From contig OY726560.1 in the NCBI GenBank assembly GCA_963383645.1, forward strand, positions 23,848,300 through 23,912,299: 64,000 bases of DNA. The letters run 5' to 3'. A program made the position numbers and the translations under genes. Under the pieces are notes generated by a model. That model had not been told where the DNA came from. It saw only the letters and a list, made by a program, of their open reading frames with translations, and searched no databases. The DNA comes from Muscardinus avellanarius. Lineage: Eukaryota; Chordata; Mammalia; Rodentia; Gliridae. This document shows, piece after piece, positions 56,057 to 64,000 of this stretch. How positions within the stretch are numbered: position 1 is the stretch's first letter; every line of letters starts with the position of its first letter.

Positions 56057-56110
56057 GTCTGGGAGTGTAGCCTGGAAGTAGAATGGTTTCCAGGAACCCC
56101 AGTATCATCA
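55566..56110 (+). mobile_element. Dimeric SINE, class 1, linker expanded to AT minisatellite
   Basis: B1-like half GCCAGGTGTGGTGGCGCACA through GGCTTAAGAGACCCTGTTTC (55566-55675), then about 378 bp of AT-rich tandem repeat. The ID-like half GGTCTGGGAGTGTAGCCTGG through AGGAACCCCAGTATCATC follows (56056-56110). Other copies have about 20 bases in this linker. Flanking ACCTCT words could be a diverged TSD. Confidence 0.93.
55677..56055. repeat. AT-rich minisatellite (84-96 bp period) plus (TA)n inside SINE
   Basis: About 3.5 units starting at 55699, 55783, 55871 and about 55967, each beginning with a GGACCTAAT-like word. Each unit carries a GGACCC word (55731, 55815, 55907, 55986). In the first three units GGACCC is followed by AATATATATTAT and then GGGTCC (GGGTCA in the third), a near-palindrome. 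Pure (TA)n blocks occur at 55931-55963 and 56002-56053. Frames here are isoleucine/tyrosine repeat artefacts. Confidence 0.95.
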
Positions 56111-56389
56111 AAATAAAACAAAACAAACAAAAACACTACCTCTCATGGCTCTATTGTTTGGTGAAACACATTTTGAGAAACACTGGTTTATGCTGATGCA
56201 TTATAATCCCCTCTAACTCACCCATGATGTGAATAGAGAAATCTTAGGAATATGAGTTTGAGGTTACGAGATCATGAACACTTATACAAGTTATCCAGTC
56301 TATGCACATGCGTTTGTTCGCGATGGTAAATCTGTTTTCAACTCACTCTAATCAGAAAGTAATTTTTCCTCCACAAGAGTGGTATATTC

Positions 56390-56606
56390 GTGCCGGGCGT
56401 GGTGGCACACGCTTGTAATCCCCGCGCTTGGGAGGCTGAGACAGGAAGGAGTATGGCACAGGTTCGAAGCCAGCCTCAGCTACTGAGTGAGGCTCTCAGC
56501 AACTTAGTGAGACCCTGTTTCCAAATAAAATATAAAATAGGTCTGGGAGTATAGCCCGGAGAAAGCCCCTGGGTTCCATTCCCAGTACCACCACCACCAA
56601 AAAAAG
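56390..56606 (+). mobile_element. Dimeric B1/ID-like SINE, class 2 (long mosaic)
   Basis: GTGCCGGGCGTGGTGGCACA, AGGTTCGAAGCCAGCCTC (intact 7SL-type B box), CTACTGAGTGAGGCTC and AACTTAGTGAGACCC duplicated motifs, then a class 1-like ID half (GGAGTATAGCCCGGAG). TSDs AGAGTGGTATATTC are identical at 56376-56389 and 56607-56620. Confidence 0.97.
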
Positions 56607-56620
56607 AGAGTGGTATATTC

Positions 56621-56685
56621 ATTATCTGTTACTGCATTGTAAATCACTACACAACTTAATGGCCTAAAACAAAAACCAGATGGAT
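56621..56685 (-). mobile_element. Fragment of an old LTR-like repeat
   Basis: ATTATCTGTTACTGCATTG, then AAATCACTACACAACTTAATGG and CCTAAAACAAAAACCAG, follow the same start as the relic at 62947 (tatctattgctgtgtaacaaa, then cttagtggcttaaaacaa). Family not named with confidence. Confidence 0.5.
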
Positions 56686-56689
56686 ATGA

Positions 56690-57080
56690 AGGGCACTATT
56701 CTCAGTGAAAAAGCCAACCTTAAAATGTGATCTATCATGTGAGTCAACTCATTAACATTCTTGAAATAACAAAATTTTAGAGATGGTGAAGAAATTAGTG
56801 CTGCTACAGAGGAGGAATGGTTATGGATGGTTATGACTATAAAGGGGTAGTATGATTAAGATCTTTGTAGGAATAGAACAATTTTAATGTATACATTGGG
56901 TAAAATGGAGCAGTCCTCTATAGCTATATGGTACCTGGTTCTGTTCTTGGTTGTGACATTGTACTATGGTTATGTAAAATATAACCACTGGAAGAAACTG
57001 GGTGAAGTATACACAAAATCTCTCTGTATTTTTTCCTAAAGTTTCCAGTGAATCTGTAATTATTTTAAAATAAAAGCAAG
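56690..57080 (+). mobile_element. L1M-type 3' UTR relic
   Basis: GATCTTTGTAGGAATAGAAC, TGGTTGTGACATTGTACTATG, GGTTATGTAAAATATAACC, ACTGGGTGAAGTATACAC and GTGAATCTGTAATTATTTTAA match the 3' UTR of L1MA/MB-type elements in order. Confidence 0.85.
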
Positions 57081-57624
57081 CAAAATTATTATCTATAGTC
57101 TCTGTTAATAAAAAAATACAGTGATGGGTGCCTGGGAATCAAGGTCTGCCAAGAAGTTTCAGAGTTGTTGTGGGCTGGAGTCCTGGTCTAATCTGAAGGT
57201 TTAATAAGGAAAATCTGCTTCTAAATTTACATTTGGCAGGATTCAGTTCCACAGGTGTTGGAGTCAGGGCTTCACCTTGGTTGGTTCTTGATTGGAATTC
57301 TCCCTAAATTGCCATTTGGACTCTCCAGAGATCAGCTCACAGCCTGACCTCTGGCCTTTAAACAAACAAGTAAGAGATAGCAGAAATCACCCAGGATGGC
57401 AGCCACTATCCTTTCTAGAAGCTAGAGTTGGGGCCTCTGTCATATTCTGTCATATTCTTTTCACTACAAGTGAGTAAAAAATCCCAGATAACTCTCAAAA
57501 AGAAGGGTGAGGCAAAAGGCACAAACATCAAGAAAACATCAGGCGTAATTATGATGGTTTTAGGTAAAGAAAGAGAAAATTACTGGCAGTTTAGTTAAAG
57601 TAGACTGTCCCCAAGCAGTAAAAT
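57081..57624. other. No recognised feature
   Basis: Unique-looking sequence with no repeat or exon recognised. Confidence 0.45.
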
Positions 57625-57625
57625 C

Positions 57626-57782
57626 TTATTTTTATTGTATTTTAATTTTTTAATTTTGAAACAGGGTTTTGCTGAGTTGCTGAGGGTCTCAGTAAGTTGC
57701 TGAGGCTAGCTTCAAACCTATAGTCCTTCTGTCTCAGCCTCCCAAGTACTGGGATTGCAGGTGTACACCACCACATGTGGCT
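57626..57782 (-). mobile_element. B1-like half SINE (ID half absent)
   Basis: AATTTTGAAACAGGGTTTTGC, CAGCCTCCCAAGTACTGGGA and CAGGTGTACACCACCACATG are the B1-like half plus linker. The ID-like half that normally follows is missing, so this is a truncated copy of the dimer or a monomer. Confidence 0.88.
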
Positions 57783-57878
57783 AGAAATTTATTTTACATT
57801 AAACTGTGTTGAAACAAATCTTTATTATAGCAGACATATGTGAAGTGAGTTGATCAACCTATTAACAACTACTATGAA

Positions 57879-57880
<2 letters not shown>

Positions 57881-57920
<40 letters not shown>
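57881..57920. repeat. (CA)n microsatellite
   Basis: 20 uninterrupted CA units, not next to an obvious retroposon tail. Confidence 0.98.
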
Positions 57921-57922
<2 letters not shown>

Positions 57923-58119
57923 CACACTGTCATGTGTTGCAAAAGCTTGAGTCATGAAGAGTTAACAGGTAGTATTTTATTTTTGGAACAATGTATATTA
58001 GAAATACTGACTGCAATGATCTGTTTTTCTCAAGAAAATGTGGTGAACTAGCTGCTTGGTACTGCTACCAATAAAGAACTTACACAATTCTTATAGAAGA
58101 AAGGAGGACCAGCTTTCCT

Positions 58120-58163
58120 GGTCTGGGGTGTATCTCTGTGGTAGAGCACTTGTCCAGAAGATC
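58120..58163 (+). mobile_element. ID-like (tRNA-derived) SINE fragment
   Basis: TCTGGGGTGTATCTCTGTGG followed by TAGAGCACTTGTCCAGAAG matches the first ~45 bases of rodent ID elements (ggggatttagctcagtggtagagcgcttgcc). It is a monomer fragment, not fused to B1. Confidence 0.75.
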
Positions 58164-58677
58164 GGCTTTATTATAGGCCTTTCCTGTAAGGATCCATTTG
58201 ATGTCCCAGGGGTAGACAAAGAATAACACTTACGTGGAAACTTCGCACTGGTAGAGAGAGCCGGAGCTCACCAGTACCACCTTTCTCTCCCTTTCTTCCT
58301 GACCACCATCCTAAATGGCATTCCTGGAAACTTTTTCCTTAGGTGGAATCACGTGCCATACTGTGAGCACGAGGGAGAGATGCCATTTCCTGGATGGGTC
58401 CACAGAATGCTTTCCATGCATGGTCTCCATTGACCTGTGCTGTGAATGAGATACAAATTGTTATTGTGCTAGGCCATGGGGATTTGTGACAGAAGTTATC
58501 TTGTCCTGAATAATGCAGCCAATATTCTATAATTTGAGGCCTGAAATCAAGTCCAAGTATCTAGTGGTTTTTGAAGACATGCCTCATTGCTTTGAACATG
58601 GAGACTCATTGCAGGATACCCCAGTTTGCATTACAAACAGGAAATAGTTTAACCTAAGGGAGTGAAAAAACCAACAT
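58164..58677. other. No recognised feature
   Basis: Unique-looking DNA. Confidence 0.45.
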
Positions 58678-58689
58678 TTCACACTTTAA

Positions 58690-59208
58690 AAAGTTTATTG
58701 GTGCATTGTAGTCATACATCTTAATGGAGTACAAGATGGTAGAGGCCTACATGCACACACCACTCATTTAGCCCTTACCTATTCCCCCCTTATCCCCCCC
58801 CCCCATTCTCATATTTGGCTTAGTGGTTGACTTTGATATGTTTCTGAGTGTACATCATGAACATTAGGAAATTTCCCTCTTCTCCTCCCATCACCCCTAG
58901 TTAGGCCTCCTTATTTGCTTATCTATTGTTTCTCCTTCTTTGTCTAGAGTTCCTCCTATGACTCATTTTCTCCCCAGCTTCCATACATTAAGAAGAATAT
59001 CTGATTTCTTATTTTTTGTGACTGACTAATCTCACTTAGCATAATGTTCTCCAGTTCCATCCATTTCCCCATAAAGAACCTAATTTTGTTCTTATTTATG
59101 GCTGAGTAAAATTCCATTGTGTACATATCCCATAGTTTTGTAATCCATTCATTTGTTGATGGACATCTTGGCTGGTTCCATAGTTTGGCAACTATGAATT
59201 TTGGACAA
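58690..59208 (-). mobile_element. 5'-truncated L1 3' end, antisense, with TSDs
   Basis: GTTTATTGGTGCATTGTAGT at the left (L1 terminus), a C-run (58795-58803), TTGTGACTGACTAATCTCACTT, GAGTAAAATTCCATTGTGTAC and CATTTGTTGATGGACATCTTGG. TSDs TTCACACTTTAA (58678-58689) and TTCACATTTTAA (59209-59220) differ at one base. The 85-codon minus-strand frame inside is L1 3' sequence. Confidence 0.94.
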
Positions 59209-59220
59209 TTCACATTTTAA

Positions 59221-60174
59221 CACTATCAAGTAAACCCTGGTTTCATTTGTGTGTTTATGTGATGCCAAATTGTTAGGCTGATTAACCATACACTTTTCTT
59301 ATTATCAAGTTAATGCCTAATAAGTAGTGTTGGAGAGCTCATTCTCCAAATGTCTTTTTATCATTTAATATTCTTGTTTATATGAAGAAATAGAAGGTTG
59401 CTTTGAATCTATGATTCTGGAGTAGTTAGGGATACTGGTAATAGACAGGCATCTCATTTTATGCAGAAGGGTCAGTGCTAAGATAGAGGGAATACAGGTT
59501 GCTAAGGGAGCCTGCAGGGAATAGACTCAGCTGCAATTTCAGCCTGGACGTCTTAAGAATGATGTCCACCGTTTAGATGGTCAGCGCTGCCACCTGCCCT
59601 CTACCATTCTGGCTCCTCACCATCATCCACACTACCGCCAGGGATCCCAGTTCTATAACAGCATTGCAGATTGTCAGCACTGATGTATGGAGGACAGACA
59701 CTATGAGATTCTCAACAATGCTGCAGCCCCCATTACCAGAACCTTGGAATAACAAATTGTTCTCTGGGTCTTCCAGAGGGACATAGTTAGAAAACAGGCT
59801 TCTGGGTGTATAGAGTAGATCCATTCTTACACAGTCACTTTCCTGACCCTTTCTTCTATGCTCTGCTACTGAAATTCTGACATCTCTACTGTACTTAATG
59901 TGGTGGTGATGACTTTATTCAAGCAATAGAGAGGCATCCCAGTAAGTGTGTTGGGACACTGTACTGAAGTTCTTAACAGCATAAGTGTAGTATGTGAGGT
60001 GTCCCATATCGATTAATTGCCCTTCACCTAGCATTGTAACTGACGTTTTTTGAACAATATCCTCAAGAGTCTTTCCCAAGCTTACTCATAATATCAAGGT
60101 CTAACTTTTCCCTTATTAGTGCTCTAACTTTTGATTGGGCATCTTTATAAAAGCTAAAAGTTCAATCTCGTTAG
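59221..60174. other. No recognised feature
   Basis: Unique-looking. Complementary-strand frames at 59573-59824 lack domains. Confidence 0.45.
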
Positions 60175-60185
60175 AAGTTTTCTAG

Positions 60186-60376
60186 TGTGCCGGGCGTGGT
60201 GGCGCACGCTTGTAATCCCTGCGCTTGGGAAGCAGAGACAGGAGGATCGCGCAGGTTTGAAGCCAGCTGTGCTGGCTTAAGAGACCCTGTTTCCAAATAA
60301 AAATATAAAATAGGTCTGGGAGTGTAGCCCGGATGTAGAAGGTTTCCAGGAACCCCAGTACCAGAAAAAAAAAAAA
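60186..60376 (+). mobile_element. Dimeric B1/ID-like SINE, class 1
   Basis: Nearly intact: TGCCGGGCGTGGTGGCGCAC, GGCTTAAGAGACCCTGTTTC, GGTCTGGGAGTGTAGCCCGG and TTTCCAGGAACCCCAGTACC, then poly(A). TSDs AAGTTTTCTAG at 60175-60185 and 60377-60387 are identical. This is among the youngest-looking copies. Confidence 0.97.
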
Positions 60377-60387
60377 AAGTTTTCTAG

Positions 60388-61299
60388 CTCTTACTATTAG
60401 GTTCTGGTCTCAATTTTCAACACAACTGGCTCTCTAGCTATAGGAGAGGAGATCTTTTTAAACACCACCAAGCAGGCTTTCTGACACTCTCAGCTTGCTT
60501 TAAATTGTTGATTAATCCATCTAATCCTGCACATTATCTCTTCAACAAGAAACTGTCAAATTCTACAGGTCTTGTAAGTACCACTTTCTCAATACCTCTC
60601 AAATTCTGGGATATTACACAAAAGGCCAGTTCAGGCCCTTGTACCTGCACCTCAGCCCAGTTCATTCTAGGTGAAAGATGCAGATACACAGCTGAACATG
60701 CCAGTGACTCTTGATAATCCATCACCTCTGGGCATGGGAATTTCCTTAGCAATCCCAGCTGATGATGGGGATTCTTCTGTAATGGTTATTCAGGAAACGG
60801 TGTGAAGAAACCTCTGGAGATGTGAAGATGCAGAATATGACCGGGGAAATGAACTCGACATGAGAGTTTGGCAACAGTCTAGTCTAATCCTGTTTTCCCT
60901 GATGACTGTTTTTCTCGTGACTGAATGGCACTATGCAATTGCTCCCCATCAAGGTCAGGAACCAGCTTCTGTATTCTTGACTAATTGTATCACTGACAAT
61001 TGGTCATTCCCAGAGAAGGATTATCTTCCGGACATCTACAGGTGAGGCAGATTTTATGAGCTCAGTGTAACTTTCCAGGGAATGGTACAGCTGTGTGCCC
61101 CTAGAGGTTGTTACTATAAAAGCTGAAGGATGAGTTACCGGCCTTATCAGAAGATCTGGCTAAGGTACCAAGTTATTGAGAGAGGTCTCTGCAGGATGAA
61201 TGATTAAAGAAGCTTCTTTATATAGGGGCCTCAAACTTTTTGTCTGAAAACAGTGGACATTATAACCACAGTCCTGGATTTTCTACTTAATTTGCTGGT
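60388..61299. other. No recognised feature
   Basis: Unique-looking DNA. The opposed 69-72 codon frames at 60505-60752 have no domain. Confidence 0.45.
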
Positions 61300-61440
61300 G
61301 CGCTAAGTCACGCATTCAATTATGTATTTATGCAACAAATACCTATCGTATGCTCACTATGTAGCAGACACTGCCTCTTTAGGAGCTGAGTAGATAGCAA
61401 TGAAACAGGAAGATGTCTTCCCTAAACTTAAGGGGCTTAT
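61300..61440 (-). mobile_element. L2 LINE 3' end relic, antisense
   Basis: GCAACAAATACCTATCGTATGC, CACTATGTAGCAGACACTGCC and ACTTAAGGGGCTTATCACC follow the antisense L2 terminus. Confidence 0.78.
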
Positions 61441-62946
61441 CACCTCATGATAAAAACAATCACACCAACATTAGAGGGGAGCTGCACTGTGTGTGTATCA
61501 ACCACCACCTGGTAAGTTATCTGCATGAACAAAGAAAAAGACTCAACAAGGTAAATGCGCTGAGCCCCTGGGCTTAATGTTAACTCAGTGAACGCATTCT
61601 CTGCACTTAGTAGATGAGAGATGTCACTGAACCATAATCTAATTGCTGTGTTGAGTATGACTCCACCCAAGGTAATTTCTAATCTATTTCATTCTTATTC
61701 TAAAGTTTGGCTCATTCCAACTTCTGTTTCTGAAACATAAGATGCAGACTGTGAATAAAGGGGTACCCATTTCTGGAAGCTTCTGAGTGGTCCTGTGCAT
61801 GCTGCTGGCTACAAAATGTAAGCTGTATTTAGATGTATGTAACCTATTCTACCCAATTTTAATAGGTGCCTCCAAGCTCCAGCTCACTGACCTGCATTTT
61901 TTTTATATTGTTAAGTGTAGCCTATATATAGCAACTTGAGCCCTGAAGTAGACAGACATGGAACAGAGTGAATGCTGTTTTCTCTAAAAGACAGCATAGA
62001 AATAAGCCTTAGGTTTATTCAAGCCCAGATGGATTTGCTGATTCTGGGTCCTCAGCCTCTGTTTTCCACTGGAGGGAGAGAACTCAGGCTTTCTATTGAT
62101 TGGTTAAAGTGAGCTTGAGTCAGCAGATGTGTAGCAATGACATTATTGAGTTGTTGAGTTGTGTTTGTGGCTTGCCTAGAAATGAAAGCTATTTTATTGG
62201 ATTATTGTGAGGATGGGTAATGAAAGCAAGTCATCATCAAAGTTATTGATGACTTTGTGTTTGGAATCAGTAACTAGGGGACACAAGGCTGGGTGGTTTG
62301 CAAGATTTAGCCATAAAGTATGAATGAGAATTAATTGGTGAAATACTTGTTAATAGATCATCATAATGCATCCGTTCCTCATCTACTGGAGAAAATTTCA
62401 GCCTTTGAAAAGAAATTTAGGAAGATCAATACTCGGTTCGAAGCAATTTTTACAAAAAAAATCCATCAGGGTCAGAGAAACTATGGAGTTCCATGACATC
62501 TACTGACGGTAGAGAATATCACAATTCAAGCTGCGCTGAGAGATGATCCCCCCTACCTATAAATATTTGTAACAAACATCTGCATGTGGAAATATTGTGG
62601 CTCAAGTCTATCAAACTGGAAATGCAGGGCCCAAAGTTCCCTAGTCAGCTCTTACTCTTGCTAGGGATTGGATGTGAAGTGCGTGAGCCTGGGAGCTAGT
62701 GTTCGATTTCACTTCTTTCAGTCTGAAGGATGATGCCAGCAGCCTGCCTCCGGCTCTGCCTGCAAGAGATTTGTGTGCTGTATTGTACACAAGAGCCAAA
62801 CACATCACTGTCTTTCTACCAGAAGGGTGCCGCTTGCTCTCACAAGGCCAAAATCTAGTATAACTCAGGCAAAGCTCTAGATCCACTGTATCTAGGCAAG
62901 AGAAAATGAAATTCCCGAGATAGGAAAGGGATTAAGATTCCTGCTA
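61441..62946. other. No recognised feature
   Basis: About 1.5 kb of unique-looking sequence with no repeat recognised. Minus-strand frames of 76-81 codons lack domains. Confidence 0.5.
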
Positions 62947-63440
62947 TGTCGGTTATCTATTGCCACAATAAAGCTGTGTACAAACAGCCACAGACCTCAG
63001 TGGCATATGTGAAAGCATTTTGTTTTGCTCGTGTTTCTACGGCTTGGTGAGGTGGTATTGCTAATTCGGGGCAGGCACAGCTGGCCTCATCCGAGCTCAC
63101 TCACGTGTCTGTGCTTAGCTGGATGTCTACAATGGCCTTGGCTTGGGGTTCTTGGCTTTGCGCTGTAAAACTCCTCAGCCTCCAGCAGATTGATCTAGGA
63201 TGCCTCCCAGGCTGAGGGAGGGTCTAAGAGCAAGGGGAAGCACTCGAGGCCTGTTCAGTTCTAGACATGGAGCCAGCCATCCTTCATTTTTTCCATTTTC
63301 TCTTGGCTGAAGCAAAGCATGATGGTAACTCATTCAAGGTTGTAGGGAAAGTGCTGAAACCACATACAAAGGGCATGGATTCAGGAAGGGGTGGAGAACT
63401 GCAGAGAGTTTTGCAATCCATTTGCCATATTCAATGGTGC
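62947..63440 (-). mobile_element. Ancient LTR-like mammalian repeat (tentative)
   Basis: GGTTATCTATTGCCACAATAA, CAGACCTCAGTGGCATATG, TTTTGCTCGTGTTTCTACGG, CCGAGCTCACTCACGTGTCTG, CCTCCAGCAGATTGATCTAG and GAAGGGGTGGAGAACTGC follow an old mammalian repeat that begins 'tatctattgctgtgtaacaaac...'. I read it as an antisense ERVL/MaLR-type LTR but am unsure of the family. Confidence 0.55.
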
Positions 63441-63511
63441 ATTAAAATTCCAGGGTAAAGGACAGTTTATGGATAAGTGGTTCATGGTGAGCCAGTCAAA
63501 AATCAGGCCTA

Positions 63512-63711
63512 GCCGGGCGTGGTGGCACACGCTTATAATCCCCGTACTTGGGAGGCGGAGACAGGAGGATTGCTCTGGTTCTAAGCCAGCCATGCTGGCT
63601 TAAGAGACCCTGTTTCCAAATAAAAATATTAAAAAATAGGTCTGGGAGTGTAGCCCGGAGGTAGAAGGGCTTCCAGAAACTCCAGTACCACCAAAAAAAA
63701 AAAAAAAAAAA
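63512..63711 (+). mobile_element. Dimeric B1/ID-like SINE, class 1
   Basis: Nearly intact: GCCGGGCGTGGTGGCACACG, CTTAAGAGACCCTGTTTCC, GGTCTGGGAGTGTAGCCCGG and CTTCCAGAAACTCCAGTACC, then poly(A). TSDs AAAAATCAGGCCTA are identical at 63498-63511 and 63712-63725. Confidence 0.97.
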
Positions 63712-63845
63712 AAAAATCAGGCCTATATAAGAGAATCAGTATTTTTGTGTCAGTCCACTCTGAGCCGATTCTGTAGAATGGCCGAGCTCCAACATAGGCA
63801 GGTGTTTCTTTGAAGAGATGGTCGGGGAAAGGTATATCAGACCTC

Positions 63846-63910
63846 TCCATGTTATTTTTGAAAACTTACTGTGAGTCTATAATTATTTTTGAATGAAAAA
63901 TTAAAAACAA
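63846..63910 (+). mobile_element. Possible L1M 3' terminus fragment
   Basis: TACTGTGAGTCTATAATTATT followed by TTTGAATGAAAAATTAAAAAC matches the last bases of the L1M tail at about 57040-57075. Confidence 0.45.
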
Positions 63911-64000
63911 ATGATGTGTTTATTTATGTGATCTTACAGCAACTGCTGTTACAGCTTCTATAACCTGGCTGTACTCTTTTGCATATCTTCCTCTCCTGGG

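Noticed and set aside
55564..56126. Frames rich in Ile/Tyr on both strands
   Set aside because: Translation of a SINE and its AT-rich minisatellite.
58120..58163. Possible tRNA gene
   Set aside because: Only the 5' ~45 bases of an ID-type sequence; no cloverleaf can form and the 3' half is absent.
58956..59213. 85-codon frame resembling L1 protein tails
   Set aside because: Derived from the L1 3' region shared by all truncated L1 tails here; not a separate gene.

Overview
This is a 64 kb window of rodent nuclear DNA, and it reads as a gene-poor intergenic or deep-intronic stretch. I found no convincing protein-coding exon, processed pseudogene, tRNA, rRNA or other functional RNA gene. The open frames present are short, and most fall inside identifiable transposon copies, simple repeats or both. 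A squirrel-type (sciuromorph) genome is indicated by the dominant SINE. It is a dimer of a B1-like (7SL-derived) 5' half with the signature GTGGTGGCRCACRCTTGTAAT and a tRNA/ID-like 3' half with the signature GTAGAATGCCCCTGGGTTC, the architecture known as B1-dID in squirrels and relatives. L1 3' ends and MaLR-type LTRs in the window are of rodent character. Species cannot be fixed from the sequence alone.

Layout. 1-800: antisense L1 3' sequence with a (GA)n tract. 800-9400: mostly unique sequence with one SINE, a MaLR-type LTR carrying a polypyrimidine expansion (3998-4504), a possible second LTR (5138-5492) and an 86 bp L1 stub with target-site duplications (TSDs, 7307-7418). 9.4-11.9 kb: two SINEs in unique DNA. 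11.9-17.8 kb: a dense graveyard of old L1 in both orientations, interrupted by a Tigger-like DNA transposon (13342-13788) and a MaLR LTR (15389-15720). 17.8-24.6 kb: unique DNA with SINEs, a twin-primed (5'-inverted) L1 (20345-21170) and (GA)n. 24.6-31.6 kb: ancient MER5A-, MIR- and L2-type relics plus SINEs. 31.6-43.7 kb: SINEs, two related antisense LTRs (33055-33508 and 38408-38783), L1 tails, and two SINEs stacked on one target site (43221-43735). 43.7-55.5 kb: mostly unique, with a 640 bp L1 tail, a second L1 stub (52160-52281) and SINEs. 55.5-57.1 kb: a SINE whose central linker has become a roughly 380 bp AT-rich minisatellite, followed by an intact SINE and an old L1 tail. 57.1-64 kb: unique DNA with SINEs, an antisense L1 tail and an old LTR-like relic.

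The window's interest lies in how its retroposons evolved. Twenty-two dimeric SINEs fall into three structural classes. In the youngest-looking class the tRNA-type B box in the 3' half is degraded while the B box in the 5' half is intact. Many microsatellites start exactly at retroposon 3' tails. Several L1 insertions keep readable TSDs. I saw no sign of an undescribed gene system; the one speculative transcription-related signal is a minus-strand TATA/open-frame/splice-donor alignment near 42.4-42.7 kb.
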